A DNA stretch of 64,000 nucleotides from Thauera linaloolentis 47Lol = DSM 12138 (GTDB taxonomy: Bacteria; Pseudomonadota; Gammaproteobacteria; Burkholderiales; Rhodocyclaceae). Where the stretch lies: the NCBI RefSeq assembly GCF_000310205.1, contig NZ_AMXE01000008.1, positions 26,638 through 90,637 on the forward strand, given 5' to 3'. Below, in pieces: positions 26,472 to 36,318 of this stretch; within the stretch, counting starts at the first letter, position 1; each line of letters starts with the position of its first letter. The notes beneath the pieces are model-generated. The model did not search any database. It worked only from the letters and a program-made list of their open reading frames with translations, and was not told the DNA's origin. Position numbers and translations under genes: made by a program.

Positions 26472-27290
26472 TCATGCCACGACGGTGACATTGGCCGCCT
26501 TCAGTTTACCTGTTGTTTCGCCTTCTTCCAGATCGAACTCCAGCACCAGATCCCGGCTCGGCAGGGCGTCGGTACTCAGTCCCGTTGGCAGTTGGGACGC
26601 ATGGAGAAAGCAGGTTTGCCACGGTGATTCCGTGTCGCGCGAATCCGTCAGCCACAAGCGTCCGGCCACCTTGCGCATGAAGCGGACGAAACCGTAGCCG
26701 TTCTCGAACTGGTAGCACACCCCGCGAGCAAAGCCGCCCGCCACGCCCCACTCGTTGTAGTCGCGGCCGTTTCGGGCACGTTCGGATGGCATGAGCTGCG
26801 GAACCAGGTAGCCGGACACGAAAGTATCCGTTGCCGCACGCAGTGCCCGCGATACGTTGCGAAAAGCCAGCCCTTCCACCCGGCAGCCCAGGCCCTGTGC
26901 AGCCTCCACCACGCGCACGAAGTCGCCATCGCCGCTTGCCAGCAGCACGGTGTCCAGGCGCGGCGCTTGCTGCAGGATGTCGATGGCGATGTCCATGTCG
27001 CAATCGGCCTTGGAGTAGCGGCCGCCTTCGCCATCGTCATACCAGCGGACGTGCTTGCGGAATACTTTGAAACCGTTGTCGCGCAGGGCGTCGTAGAAGC
27101 GCTGCTGGCCGGCACGATAGGCGGAATCGGTTTCGGCGCGGGCGGTATCGAAGGGCAGGTAGGCATTGAGCCGCACCAGCTCCCCGCCGTCACGCGCGGC
27201 AAAGCGGCGCAACATGTCCACCCGCATGCCGTAGCCGCCGTTCATGCCGATGTTGGCGAAATCGATGAAGATGCCGATGCGATTAGTCAA
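26472..27290 (-). CDS. NYN-domain (LabA/DUF88-like) putative RNase with C-terminal cold-shock-like domain
   Basis: The 272-residue protein starts with a PIN-like NYN nuclease domain. IFIDFANIGM carries the first Asp. KADCDMDIAIDIL and SGDGDFVRVVEAAQ carry further acidic metal ligands. The C-terminal 75 residues (VCYQFENGYGFVRFM, later FLHASQLPTG and VLEFDLEEGETTGKLKAANV) resemble a cold-shock/OB nucleic-acid-binding domain. The combination suggests an RNA-acting enzyme. It lies directly upstream of the H-NS gene on the same strand. A truncated second copy exists near 30262-30385. Confidence 0.75.
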   Translation of the reverse strand: MTNRIGIFIDFANIGMNGGYGMRVDMLRRFAARDGGELVRLNAYLPFDTARAETDSAYRAGQQRFYDALRDNGFKVFRKHVRWYDDGEGGRYSKADCDMDIAIDILQQAPRLDTVLLASGDGDFVRVVEAAQGLGCRVEGLAFRNVSRALRAATDTFVSGYLVPQLMPSERARNGRDYNEWGVAGGFARGVCYQFENGYGFVRFMRKVAGRLWLTDSRDTESPWQTCFLHASQLPTGLSTDALPSRDLVLEFDLEEGETTGKLKAANVTVVA

Positions 27291-27314
27291 GAAATATCCT
27301 TTAGGAGCAAATTC

Positions 27315-28514
27315 TTATGAACTCATCTTGTTCGTGCGTATGCGTGCAGTCGCCGCAACGGCAAAAGCTAGCGGGATCCAAGTAATGAACCAGCTTTCGT
27401 TCGGCCGCGAAAAAAAGTTTCCGCCTTCGGTCAGGCCGGCAGCGAGTCCGAAGACGAGCAGGCAGGATGCAACGACAACTTCCGTGTTGTTGCGATTGAC
27501 GACACAGGCATGCAGCACCGAAGTGTGCATCGCGAGCCAGAGTATGAGCCCGATCAGACCTAGCTCCAAAGCAACGGCAAGCGGAATATTGTGTGGGTCA
27601 CGCCAGATTCGCTTCATATTCTCTACGGGAAACGCTATGTCTCCCTCAAATCCGTAGCCAATCAGTGGATGCCCCATGATCTTGTCCAGCGCTGCGGACC
27701 AGATGTCTGGTCGCCATGACACTCCTCTGGACGTAAAGATTGTTGGCTGAACGATATAGGCCACCAGCGCCAGCGTAGCCATCAAGGCAAGAATCCCTAA
27801 GGTGCGCCGGTTGGGACGGAGTAGGCAAAGCCAGCACAACATGGCGGCAATGCCGACCAGCGGTGTGCGCGATCCGGTCAGAACGATGCCCCACAGTAGC
27901 AGAGGACAGCACAACAAGCAGATCCAGGTGAAGCGGTTCAGCCTGTTGGAAAGCAGAACTGATGCCATGCCAAAGACAAACATCAAACCGAGGATGTGAG
28001 ACGTAAGCAGTGGATGCACAAGAACGCCTGGGCCGATGTATCGGTTATCCCAGGGTTTGCGCGGGGTTTGGATGAACTCGACTGCACTCCAGACTACGAA
28101 GGCCGTGATGACAAACATCGAGATGAGCAGCAGGTTTCGTATAGGAATAGGCGCCCGCACGGAGCCAAGGTAAGCCAGCCCCGCAATTGCCAGAAATATA
28201 TACAGCGGCCGCTTGATCAGGGATGACGTTACGCCTTCGCCTTCTGCCCAGCTCAGGCTGGCAAGTACCCAGGCTGCCAGAAGCAGGAACAGCAGAACGG
28301 GAGGTTGGCGCAAGATTGGTAGCATTTCCGTTCGCGCCACGATCAAGCCGAGCAGTGCAGGGAACGCGAACAGCAAATAAAAAGATTTCGAATAAAGGCT
28401 GCGATCAGTCAGCCAGAAGAGGCTGGTAAGCAAGGTAAACAGACCCAGGCTGAGCCAGATGCTCAGGATGTCCTTGAGTTGGCTGCGGTCTAGCACCGAT
28501 AGAGTTCCACGCAA
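27315..28514 (-). CDS. O-antigen ligase/polymerase family membrane protein (Wzy_C domain)
   Basis: The 399-residue polytopic protein has about eleven to twelve membrane spans. A large periplasmic loop has the family marks GSRTPLVGIAAM, RPDIWSAALDKIMGHPLIGYGFEG and DPHNIPLAVALELGLIG. These fit O-antigen ligases (WaaL) and some Wzy polymerases. A separate Wzy candidate exists at 33702, so this one may be the ligase joining O-chain to lipid A-core, but sequence alone does not decide. It starts two bases after wcaJ and is probably translated with it. Confidence 0.75.
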   Translation of the reverse strand: MRGTLSVLDRSQLKDILSIWLSLGLFTLLTSLFWLTDRSLYSKSFYLLFAFPALLGLIVARTEMLPILRQPPVLLFLLLAAWVLASLSWAEGEGVTSSLIKRPLYIFLAIAGLAYLGSVRAPIPIRNLLLISMFVITAFVVWSAVEFIQTPRKPWDNRYIGPGVLVHPLLTSHILGLMFVFGMASVLLSNRLNRFTWICLLCCPLLLWGIVLTGSRTPLVGIAAMLCWLCLLRPNRRTLGILALMATLALVAYIVQPTIFTSRGVSWRPDIWSAALDKIMGHPLIGYGFEGDIAFPVENMKRIWRDPHNIPLAVALELGLIGLILWLAMHTSVLHACVVNRNNTEVVVASCLLVFGLAAGLTEGGNFFSRPNESWFITWIPLAFAVAATARIRTNKMSS

Positions 28515-28516
28515 GT

Positions 28517-29902
28517 TCAGTAGGCATTAGGGTTAAGGAACCCTTTGAAGATGGTCAGGAAGATAATTTTCAGATCCAGACCGAGCGACCAGTTGTCGAT
28601 GTACCACAAGTCATGTTCTACCCGGGCCTGCATCTTCTCGAGCGTATCGGTTTCTCCCCGCAAACCATTTACCTGCGCCCAACCGGTAATTCCGGGCTTG
28701 ACCTGGTGGCGCTGCATGTAAGACTCCACCAAGTCCTTGTAGTATTCATTGTGCGCCAGTGCATGCGGACGAGGGCCAACAATGGACATGCGCCCCTGTA
28801 ACACATTGAAAAACTGCGGCAGTTCGTCCAGGCTGGTGCGTCGCAAGAAAGCACCAAGCGGTGTGATGCGAGCATCGCCCTTGGTGGCCTGCGTTACCTG
28901 CCCGGATGATTCCTGATGCACCACCATTGAGCGGAATTTGTAGACCTTGAAGTGCTTGCCATTGATGCCCATTCGGTATTGCTTGAACAGTACCGGCCCT
29001 GGTGAAGTAAGCCGGATGGCCAACGCAATGACCGCGCATACCGGCAGGATCAGCAAGAAGATTAGGCCGCCGATGATAAGGTCTTCGGCGCGCTTCACGA
29101 TTCGCGCGGCGCCATCCATTGGTGTGACGCTGAGATCTATCGAGTAGAACCCTGCCACACGGCTGACCTGGTGGTTGAGCAAGGGCAAATCGTTCAGTTG
29201 CGGCATGAAGCGGATCGAGACAACGTGATGTCGCAATGCATAAGCAGCGGATTGTATGTGCCCGCCCTCGCTTAGCGGCAGCATCAGCCATACTTCGTGG
29301 GCACGGGCTTCATCGACTTGCTGCGGCAGAGTATCCAGCCATTCTGGAGAATTGCTGCATCTTACAATTGCAGCGACTGCGTACCCTTGTTCACGCAGGG
29401 TAAGTTGCGAAGGGAGGCGTAAACCCCGCCCTGCGTCCGAGCCGACCACGATAACCTGTTTCAGATTCCTTCCCGCACGGCGGGCATGGCGGAGCGCAAG
29501 GAAGGCTAGCAGGCGAAGGCTGACGCCCAGGCCGGCACTGATGAGCATGGTGTACGTGAACCACAGGCGCGAATACTGAGCTGAAGTTTTGAGCAGAAAG
29601 CCCAGCATCGTCAGTATAGAGGCGGCGAGCAGCCACCCCCCCGCCACGCGTGTCACCTGGCGAAGGAACGACTGGCCGCGCCATGATCCATACGCCCCCA
29701 TCACAAACAGGGAGGCTACTACGGTACAGGACCACGTAATGGCGGCGATCAGGTAGGGCGTACTGAGGTCAAAGGCGTCGAAACGCAGGGAGAACGCTAT
29801 GTAGGCAGCCAGCATGGCTAGCCCCGCGTCGATCAGGGCCGCGGCGAGCGGAACCGGGTAACGCTCGGCGAAGGTCGGGGAGTAATTGGAGGATCGTGGC
29901 AT
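28517..29902 (-). CDS. wcaJ: Undecaprenyl-phosphate glucose phosphotransferase (WcaJ type)
   Basis: The 461-residue enzyme starts repeat-unit assembly by placing hexose-1-phosphate on undecaprenyl phosphate. It has four N-terminal membrane helices (about 15-130), a soluble CoA-binding-like domain (about 150-260, IVVGSDAGRGLRLPSQL), a further helix, and the C-terminal polyprenyl glycosylphosphotransferase domain (about 265-461). That domain shows FKVYKFRSMVV, RRTSLDELPQFFNVLQGRMSIVGPRP and KPGITGWAQVNGLRGETDT. The 461-residue length is typical of WcaJ. It follows the second H-NS gene by 12 bases. Confidence 0.9.
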   Translation of the reverse strand: MPRSSNYSPTFAERYPVPLAAALIDAGLAMLAAYIAFSLRFDAFDLSTPYLIAAITWSCTVVASLFVMGAYGSWRGQSFLRQVTRVAGGWLLAASILTMLGFLLKTSAQYSRLWFTYTMLISAGLGVSLRLLAFLALRHARRAGRNLKQVIVVGSDAGRGLRLPSQLTLREQGYAVAAIVRCSNSPEWLDTLPQQVDEARAHEVWLMLPLSEGGHIQSAAYALRHHVVSIRFMPQLNDLPLLNHQVSRVAGFYSIDLSVTPMDGAARIVKRAEDLIIGGLIFLLILPVCAVIALAIRLTSPGPVLFKQYRMGINGKHFKVYKFRSMVVHQESSGQVTQATKGDARITPLGAFLRRTSLDELPQFFNVLQGRMSIVGPRPHALAHNEYYKDLVESYMQRHQVKPGITGWAQVNGLRGETDTLEKMQARVEHDLWYIDNWSLGLDLKIIFLTIFKGFLNPNAY

Positions 29903-29914
29903 TGGGGTGGCAGA

Positions 29915-30235
29915 TCAGATTTCTGGGACCAAGAATTCCTCACGTATGTACCCTGCTTCCAGAGCGGCTTTCACCCATCTTGGCATCATCCCGCGACTGG
30001 ACCAGATCTTGCCCGAAGTTGGAACTTGGTATCTGGGCTTTACCGCGTCACGTTTGGACACAGGTACGCTACGTTTTGGTGATATCGATCTGGTAGTAGC
30101 AAAGACCAAGTTGCCCGCTGCCAGGTTGTAATCGCTAATCTCCTGCTTGACTTCGGATATCTCCGTTTGGCGTACTGCTTCAGTCTGTTTCTGCAAGGTC
30201 TTGATCTGTGCCGTAAGCTCGACATAAGTCGGCAT
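29915..30235 (-). CDS. H-NS-family nucleoid protein, copy 2
   Basis: The 106-residue paralogue of the protein at 26117 has the same start (MPTYVE--AQI--LQKQ) and the same ending style (AALEAGYIREEFLVPE). Its DNA-binding motif is changed: copy 1 has [11 protein letters not shown], while this copy has IWSSRGMMPRW. The open frame continues upstream without a stop into the relic of an NYN gene, so an extended protein of 138 residues from GTG 30331 is possible. ATG 30235 matches copy 1. It lies 12 bases ahead of wcaJ. Confidence 0.82.
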   Translation of the reverse strand: MPTYVELTAQIKTLQKQTEAVRQTEISEVKQEISDYNLAAGNLVFATTRSISPKRSVPVSKRDAVKPRYQVPTSGKIWSSRGMMPRWVKAALEAGYIREEFLVPEI

Positions 30236-30261
30236 GTCTTTGTCCTTCGATGAAAAACAGT

Positions 30262-30385
30262 TTACAACAGTGACATCTACGGCTTTGAGTTTACCGGCAG
30301 CGTCACCCTCTCCCAGAACGAGTTCCAGCACAGGATCCCGGCTGGGCAGAGAGTCGGATGAGTGTGTGATGAAGCCCCGACTACG
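30262..30385 (-). pseudogene. 3' remnant of a second NYN-domain gene
   Basis: In frame with the second H-NS gene, this stretch encodes SLPSRDPVLELVLGEGDAAG followed by KLKAVDVTVV. This matches the final 30 residues of the NYN protein (ALPSRDLVLEFDLEEGETTG, then KLKAANVTVV). A stop lies about 16 codons upstream of the match and no NYN domain precedes it. The rest of the gene is therefore deleted. In copy 1 the NYN frame ends before the H-NS gene. Here the stop is lost and the frame runs on into H-NS. Confidence 0.75.
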
Positions 30386-30430
30386 CGTTTACCACCCCTT
30401 CGTGAGTATCTTTAATGTGCCAGGTCCAGG

Positions 30431-31321
30431 TTAAAAAGATTGCTCCAGCATCCAGCGCAAGGTGTCTTGCAGCGGTGGAGTCTCCCAGTTCCCGATCAAC
30501 GAACGGAGCCTCGAGACGTCCCCGCACAAGATCTTTACTTCGTTGGCGCGCACGAAAGCCGGATTTACCTCCACCCGGATCTTGTGGCCAGTGATCACCT
30601 CGGCCATCGCCAGCACCTCCCGTAACGAGTGGGAATGCCCCGAACACACATTCACGGTTGTCGACACCGGACGCACTTCCAGTAGCCGCCGATAGGCGCA
30701 TGCCACGGCGCGGACATCGGAAAAATCCCGCCACACGTCGAGATTGCCTAGTTCAATCACCCCGGCCCTCCGACGGAAATGCTCCACGATCTTCGGCAAC
30801 AGAAAGGACTTCGATTGCCCGACGCCGGAGTAGTTGAAGGGGCGAACAATCACCAACGGCAGCTTGTCCGACCACAAATGCGCCATGTACTCCATCGCCA
30901 GCTTGCTGACGGCATACTCATTGGCCGGATTGGCTGGCATCGTCTCGTCCAGCATGCCTTCGGTCGAGTTGCCGTACACGTTCGCGCTGCTCGCCAACAG
31001 GACACAACTGGGCATTTTCCCACTGTCCGCCAGTGCCGCGAGCAGGTTACGGGTGCCGATCAGGTTGACCTTGTAGAACGACTCGGCGTCCCCATGTCCG
31101 ACGAACGAGATGGCCGCCAGATGCACGACGGCGTCAGGACTTAGCTCGGCGAGCACGCTACGCACGGCTTCGGCGTCGGTGAGATCCGCGCGCCGGTAAT
31201 GTCTGTCGCCGGGCTCGTCGTGCGCCCCCATGCCCCACACTTCCCAGCCGTGGGCCTGCAACTCGGCAGCGACGTAGCGCCCGGTAAAACCTTTGATGCC
31301 GGTAACCAGTACCCGTTTCAT
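30431..31321 (-). CDS. rmd: GDP-6-deoxy-4-keto-mannose reductase-type SDR (Rmd-like)
   Basis: The 296-residue extended short-chain dehydrogenase has the Rossmann motif TGIKGFTGRYVAAEL and catalytic YAVSKLAMEYMA (YxxxK). FNYSGVGQSKSFLLPKIVEHF is typical of GDP-4-keto-6-deoxymannose reductases. It lies 12 bases after gmd on the same strand, so the pair most likely makes GDP-D-rhamnose. A different reduction, to GDP-6-deoxy-talose, cannot be excluded. Confidence 0.8.
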   Translation of the reverse strand: MKRVLVTGIKGFTGRYVAAELQAHGWEVWGMGAHDEPGDRHYRRADLTDAEAVRSVLAELSPDAVVHLAAISFVGHGDAESFYKVNLIGTRNLLAALADSGKMPSCVLLASSANVYGNSTEGMLDETMPANPANEYAVSKLAMEYMAHLWSDKLPLVIVRPFNYSGVGQSKSFLLPKIVEHFRRRAGVIELGNLDVWRDFSDVRAVACAYRRLLEVRPVSTTVNVCSGHSHSLREVLAMAEVITGHKIRVEVNPAFVRANEVKILCGDVSRLRSLIGNWETPPLQDTLRWMLEQSF

Positions 31322-31333
31322 CGTCTCGGGTCC

Positions 31334-32499
<1,166 letters not shown>

Positions 32500-33663
32500 C
32501 TAAGATCTCGGCTCGGACCCCGATGTGCCGTGTCTTCTATTCGCCAGATTGATGGAGGAAAAAAATTCTGCATATTTTTCTTCCACGAATGCCCGGAACT
32601 CGGATTGGAAATGTGCCGTTGAAAAGGTGCAGGCATGTCTTCTTATGGCATCGGCGTCCGGTTGAAACTCTCTTTCGAAACGATCGACGGCCGCCACGAT
32701 CGAGGCTTCTGTCTGCTCTGGGAAGAAGACCCCAGTCACCCCGTCCACCACGGTCTCGAGTGCTCCGCCTTTTGCGAAAGCAATGACCGGGGTTCCGCAA
32801 GCCTGAGCCTCTACAGGAGCGATGCCGAAGTCTTCCTCGGCGGCAAAAACGAAGGCCTTGGCTCTCTGGAGGTGGTCCTTCAGTACCTCGAACGGCTGGT
32901 AACCCAGAACTTCTACATTTGGGGAGGCCATTCTTTTCACTTTCTCAAACTGCGGTCCGTCACCAATGACGACAAGTCGCTTGTCCTTCATCTGGGAAAA
33001 GGCACGAACGATCAGGTCGACTTTCTTGTAAGGAACTAGGCGGGATGCTGTGACATAAAAATCCTCCTTGCCATGAGCGAGAGGAAAGTCGTCTACCGCG
33101 ACGTTGGGGTAGATCGTGACTGAATCCCTCCGATATGCCTTCTCTATTCGACGGCCGATATAGTTGCTTATGGCAATGAAGAAATCCACTCTGTTGGCGG
33201 TTCTGTAGTCCCATGCCCGCATCTTGAACAGGACATAGCGGGCCACCCACCCCTTCAACCCTTTATCCAATCCGGTTTCAGATAGATATTGATTCTGCAG
33301 GTCCCATGCGTATCTTATGGGGGTGTAGCAATAACAGATATGAAGTTGATCCGGACCCGCTATGATTCCTTTGGCTACGGCATGGCTGCTGCTTATGATG
33401 ACATCATAATTTGACAGGTCCAACTGCTCAATGGCGAAGGGCATCAAGGGAAGGTAAGTCTGATAGCGGGTGGCAGCCTTTGGCAGTTTCTGAATGAATG
33501 TCGTCCTGGCATGCTTGCCAAGCAAGTTTTCCCTGTCCTTGTCTGAAAGGAAGTCGATGACGGAGAATAAATCTGCCTGTGGCCAAAGCCTTATTATTTC
33601 CGCCAGAACCCTCTCTGCCCCAGCGTAGGTAACCAACCAGTCGTGAATAACAGCTATCCTCAA
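32500..33663 (-). CDS. Glycosyltransferase family 4
   Basis: The 387-residue GT-B enzyme adds a sugar to the growing polysaccharide unit. The N-terminal domain begins IAVIHDWLVTYAGAERVL, a pattern common in WbaZ-like mannosyl/rhamnosyl transferases. The C-terminal donor-binding domain has TASRLVPYKKVDLIVRAF, VIGDGPQFEKVK and AAEEDFGIAPVEAQACGTPVIAF, carrying the EX7E motif. Start is a TTG at 33663. No ATG is close, and the frame begins with the conserved MRIAVIHDW. A GDP-rhamnose donor is plausible because gmd/rmd follow it. Acceptor unknown. Confidence 0.83.
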   Translation of the reverse strand: MRIAVIHDWLVTYAGAERVLAEIIRLWPQADLFSVIDFLSDKDRENLLGKHARTTFIQKLPKAATRYQTYLPLMPFAIEQLDLSNYDVIISSSHAVAKGIIAGPDQLHICYCYTPIRYAWDLQNQYLSETGLDKGLKGWVARYVLFKMRAWDYRTANRVDFFIAISNYIGRRIEKAYRRDSVTIYPNVAVDDFPLAHGKEDFYVTASRLVPYKKVDLIVRAFSQMKDKRLVVIGDGPQFEKVKRMASPNVEVLGYQPFEVLKDHLQRAKAFVFAAEEDFGIAPVEAQACGTPVIAFAKGGALETVVDGVTGVFFPEQTEASIVAAVDRFEREFQPDADAIRRHACTFSTAHFQSEFRAFVEEKYAEFFSSINLANRRHGTSGSEPRS

Positions 33664-33701
33664 GATATTGACCTCATCAAAATATTAAATCTTCCAGAAT
33701 T

Positions 33702-34979
33702 TTAGTCGCCGGACTTGCGTGGTGCGGAAGGCTTGACCGGATTCCTGGCCCACTTTAATGCGGGATAAGAAAGCAATGCGACCAGCAAAAATATCTGTCC
33801 ATTAAGTATGGCTAGGATGTTTACCGCAGCGGCAAAGGGTAATGCAGTACATAATGCCGTGTGGAGCGGTAGGAATTCCAGGCTTCCTCTAAAGAGGTAT
33901 TTATATACTCTTCCTGAATAAAATCCAATAATGCATGCTGCAAGAATGGCATAATGGCCAAAATCGAAAAACAAAGGCCCAAAATACGTTGTGTACACAT
34001 AGGGGCGAGGCATGGCCTCCTGCACACGCTCGTCCGCTGATGGAGTTATGCCAAGAATTGTGGCGGTAATCTTGAATGGGATGTAAAGGGAATATGCCCC
34101 GTCCGATGTGATATTGCTATTATTTTCTATGGCATAAAAAAATTCAAAGATGCCATGGGAAAAATACTGGGCTATATGAACCAGACCGTAGACAAAGCCG
34201 GTTTCATCACTTTTGACAAATTCCTCACCTTCTGGTGAAATCGGAGTGAACGTGGCATAAGCGGATTGTGTCATGGAGTTGATCGGGTCTATTCCTGATT
34301 GCGATGCTCTCAAGGTAAAAGTGTACCCCAGTGCCCATACAACTGCAGGGAATAGCGCAAAAAGAATAAGGTGGCGTTTTAAAAATTTCTTTCTCTCGTA
34401 AAATAGACCAGCGGCCACCCAAATGCTAACGAGTTGGATAATGATCGGATATCGTAATCCAAACAAAAATAGGTCCGTAATGGGATATAAAAAACAAACT
34501 AATAGCAGAAGTTTGTCGCTATTTCTTTTCCGCCCACCTGCCTTTCTTATGGCAAGGAGTGTAGGTATTACTAGGGCGAAGTGGCAGAGAAGTAATGCGA
34601 AAAACGACACCGCACTCGTTTCGGATTCTGCAACCGCTAGTCTGTTTTCCAGAAAATTTGAAGTAAAACTTGCACCGCGCAGTATGATTCGATCGATTAA
34701 TCTTAGCGCGAGCCCGGTCAGCACAATAGATACAAGAACATTTATGATGATGTTCAGCCGGCTAGGGTTTATATAGATATCAATATGTGATGGAATCCTG
34801 CGTTGGCCGATTGCATAGAATGTTGCAAAAAAGAATGGGAATGAAATTCCAATCAAAATGCTCTGCGCGCTGAAATCATTCCTGCTTTCGATTGGCGCTA
34901 TAAGCAGGAGAGTCAAGAGAGTCAGGTAAGAGCCAAGGAAAAGACGCAAAGGCCTGTTCTTGAATAATCTTATTTGCAT
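33702..34979 (-). CDS. wzy: Wzy-like O-antigen/oligosaccharide polymerase
   Basis: The 425-residue membrane protein has about ten to twelve hydrophobic segments and a large periplasmic loop. It shows no soluble domain. Two features suit a repeat-unit polymerase: the segment YPITDLFLFGLRYPIIIQLVSIWVA and the long loop with SQSGIDPINSMTQSAYATFTP. Codon use is distinctly AT-rich compared with the flanking housekeeping genes. Wzy sequences are poorly conserved, so the call rests on topology and on the neighbouring wzx and glycosyltransferase genes. Confidence 0.7.
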   Translation of the reverse strand: MQIRLFKNRPLRLFLGSYLTLLTLLLIAPIESRNDFSAQSILIGISFPFFFATFYAIGQRRIPSHIDIYINPSRLNIIINVLVSIVLTGLALRLIDRIILRGASFTSNFLENRLAVAESETSAVSFFALLLCHFALVIPTLLAIRKAGGRKRNSDKLLLLVCFLYPITDLFLFGLRYPIIIQLVSIWVAAGLFYERKKFLKRHLILFALFPAVVWALGYTFTLRASQSGIDPINSMTQSAYATFTPISPEGEEFVKSDETGFVYGLVHIAQYFSHGIFEFFYAIENNSNITSDGAYSLYIPFKITATILGITPSADERVQEAMPRPYVYTTYFGPLFFDFGHYAILAACIIGFYSGRVYKYLFRGSLEFLPLHTALCTALPFAAAVNILAILNGQIFLLVALLSYPALKWARNPVKPSAPRKSGD

Positions 34980-35057
34980 CTTTTTGAGTGCAGAGTGATT
35001 GCTGATAAACGGCCAAGGAGATACTCGCTCTGAATTATATCCGTCATCCTGCTTTGC

Positions 35058-36317
35058 TTAAAACGAAGATAAAAGCACTGAGCCAATGGAAATGGCGCAT
35101 GAAATTAGTAGAAAAAATATTAAAAGGGGAAAGTGCTCCCCCAGGGCACGCAGACTCATATATTGGCTTCCAATGATAGCCGCGAGACCGATAATCCATG
35201 CATAAGCAATACTATAAACGGCGTCGAGTCCAATTGCTGCGCAAACTCCGCTGATCGCTAGTAGTGTCGTGCAGCCTAGCGCTACGGAGCGTGTCTGCTT
35301 GGCCGATGCTGCAAGCCGATGGAGACAGCCCTCGAAGCAGGCTGTAACTGCCCAGAATATGATACCCAAGCCTATCGGTACGAGTAATCCGAAGTCTTCT
35401 GGGACTGGAATGTTGGAATGCACTTGGGGGGCGATCTTTATGAATCCGGCAGCAGCGACTGCTCCCAGTCCAACCAAGCTGACTGAAAAAGTCAAGAGCT
35501 GCTCTCTCTTGCGTGTTTCGATGTTTCCAAAGACAGTACGAAAGAACATCGTATTTATGAACTGGTGAATAAGAATGGCTACCGAAAGCCAACGAAATGC
35601 CAAAGAGAATTCGGCGACGCGCTCAGGTGTGCTCCAGATGCCTAGCAAGACTCTAGGAGCCGCCATAAAAACTCCCATTAAAGCGCTGCCGGCCATGAAT
35701 CGAAAGCCGATATCAAAGAATGAGCGGTAGTTACGGCGCAGCCAGCGTGAAAAATCCGGTAGTGGGGTAACGCGTATAAGCCCCGTAGTGAGGATGGAGC
35801 CAAGAAATATTAATGTGAACGCATAGGTGCTGAAGAACTCCAATCGGATCTCCACAGCTAATAGCGCGAAAAGTAGAGAGATATAAAGGCTGCTCTCAAC
35901 AGCAGAGGCCCAGGCCCCCTTGCCTAAGCCTTTCAGGCGACTGGAAAGGGTGGTCTGCAAGCAGATCAAAGCACACTGCAACGCAATCAGCCCATAAGAT
36001 GCTTCTTCCCAGCTTTCGTTAAAAAACCTTACCGCCAGTGCAAACACAAACAGGGACATGGCGATCAACAGCGTGAAAATAGTTGCCGTGCGCAGGTGCC
36101 TTTGGAGCTTTCTGCCTATTGTGCCGTAGGCTACCACTCCTGCTGCTCCCATGTTGGCCATCGGGCCCAGTGACAATGATATGGCCAGCCACCATTCAAC
36201 ACGCCCGTATGCAGCCTGGCTCAGGATCGTTGCTGCCAGGAGAGGAGCAAGGAAGACCGGCGATTTAGCTAGCGCAAATAGGATGCCACGCCAAGAAAGA
36301 TGCAGAAGTTTTCGCAC
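35058..36317 (-). CDS. wzx: Wzx-like polysaccharide flippase
   Basis: The protein of about 419 residues has some twelve hydrophobic helices, as expected of a MATE/MOP-superfamily translocase that flips undecaprenyl-linked repeat units. The first helix region has SPVFLAPLLAATILSQAAYG and the middle LIHQFINTMFFRTVFG, arrangements typical of Wzx. GTG 36317 was chosen because it follows the acyltransferase stop by one base. ATG 36368, overlapping that gene, would add 17 residues. The sequence is AT-rich, suggesting transfer. Confidence 0.7.
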   Translation of the reverse strand: MRKLLHLSWRGILFALAKSPVFLAPLLAATILSQAAYGRVEWWLAISLSLGPMANMGAAGVVAYGTIGRKLQRHLRTATIFTLLIAMSLFVFALAVRFFNESWEEASYGLIALQCALICLQTTLSSRLKGLGKGAWASAVESSLYISLLFALLAVEIRLEFFSTYAFTLIFLGSILTTGLIRVTPLPDFSRWLRRNYRSFFDIGFRFMAGSALMGVFMAAPRVLLGIWSTPERVAEFSLAFRWLSVAILIHQFINTMFFRTVFGNIETRKREQLLTFSVSLVGLGAVAAAGFIKIAPQVHSNIPVPEDFGLLVPIGLGIIFWAVTACFEGCLHRLAASAKQTRSVALGCTTLLAISGVCAAIGLDAVYSIAYAWIIGLAAIIGSQYMSLRALGEHFPLLIFFLLISCAISIGSVLLSSF

Positions 36318-36318
36318 T

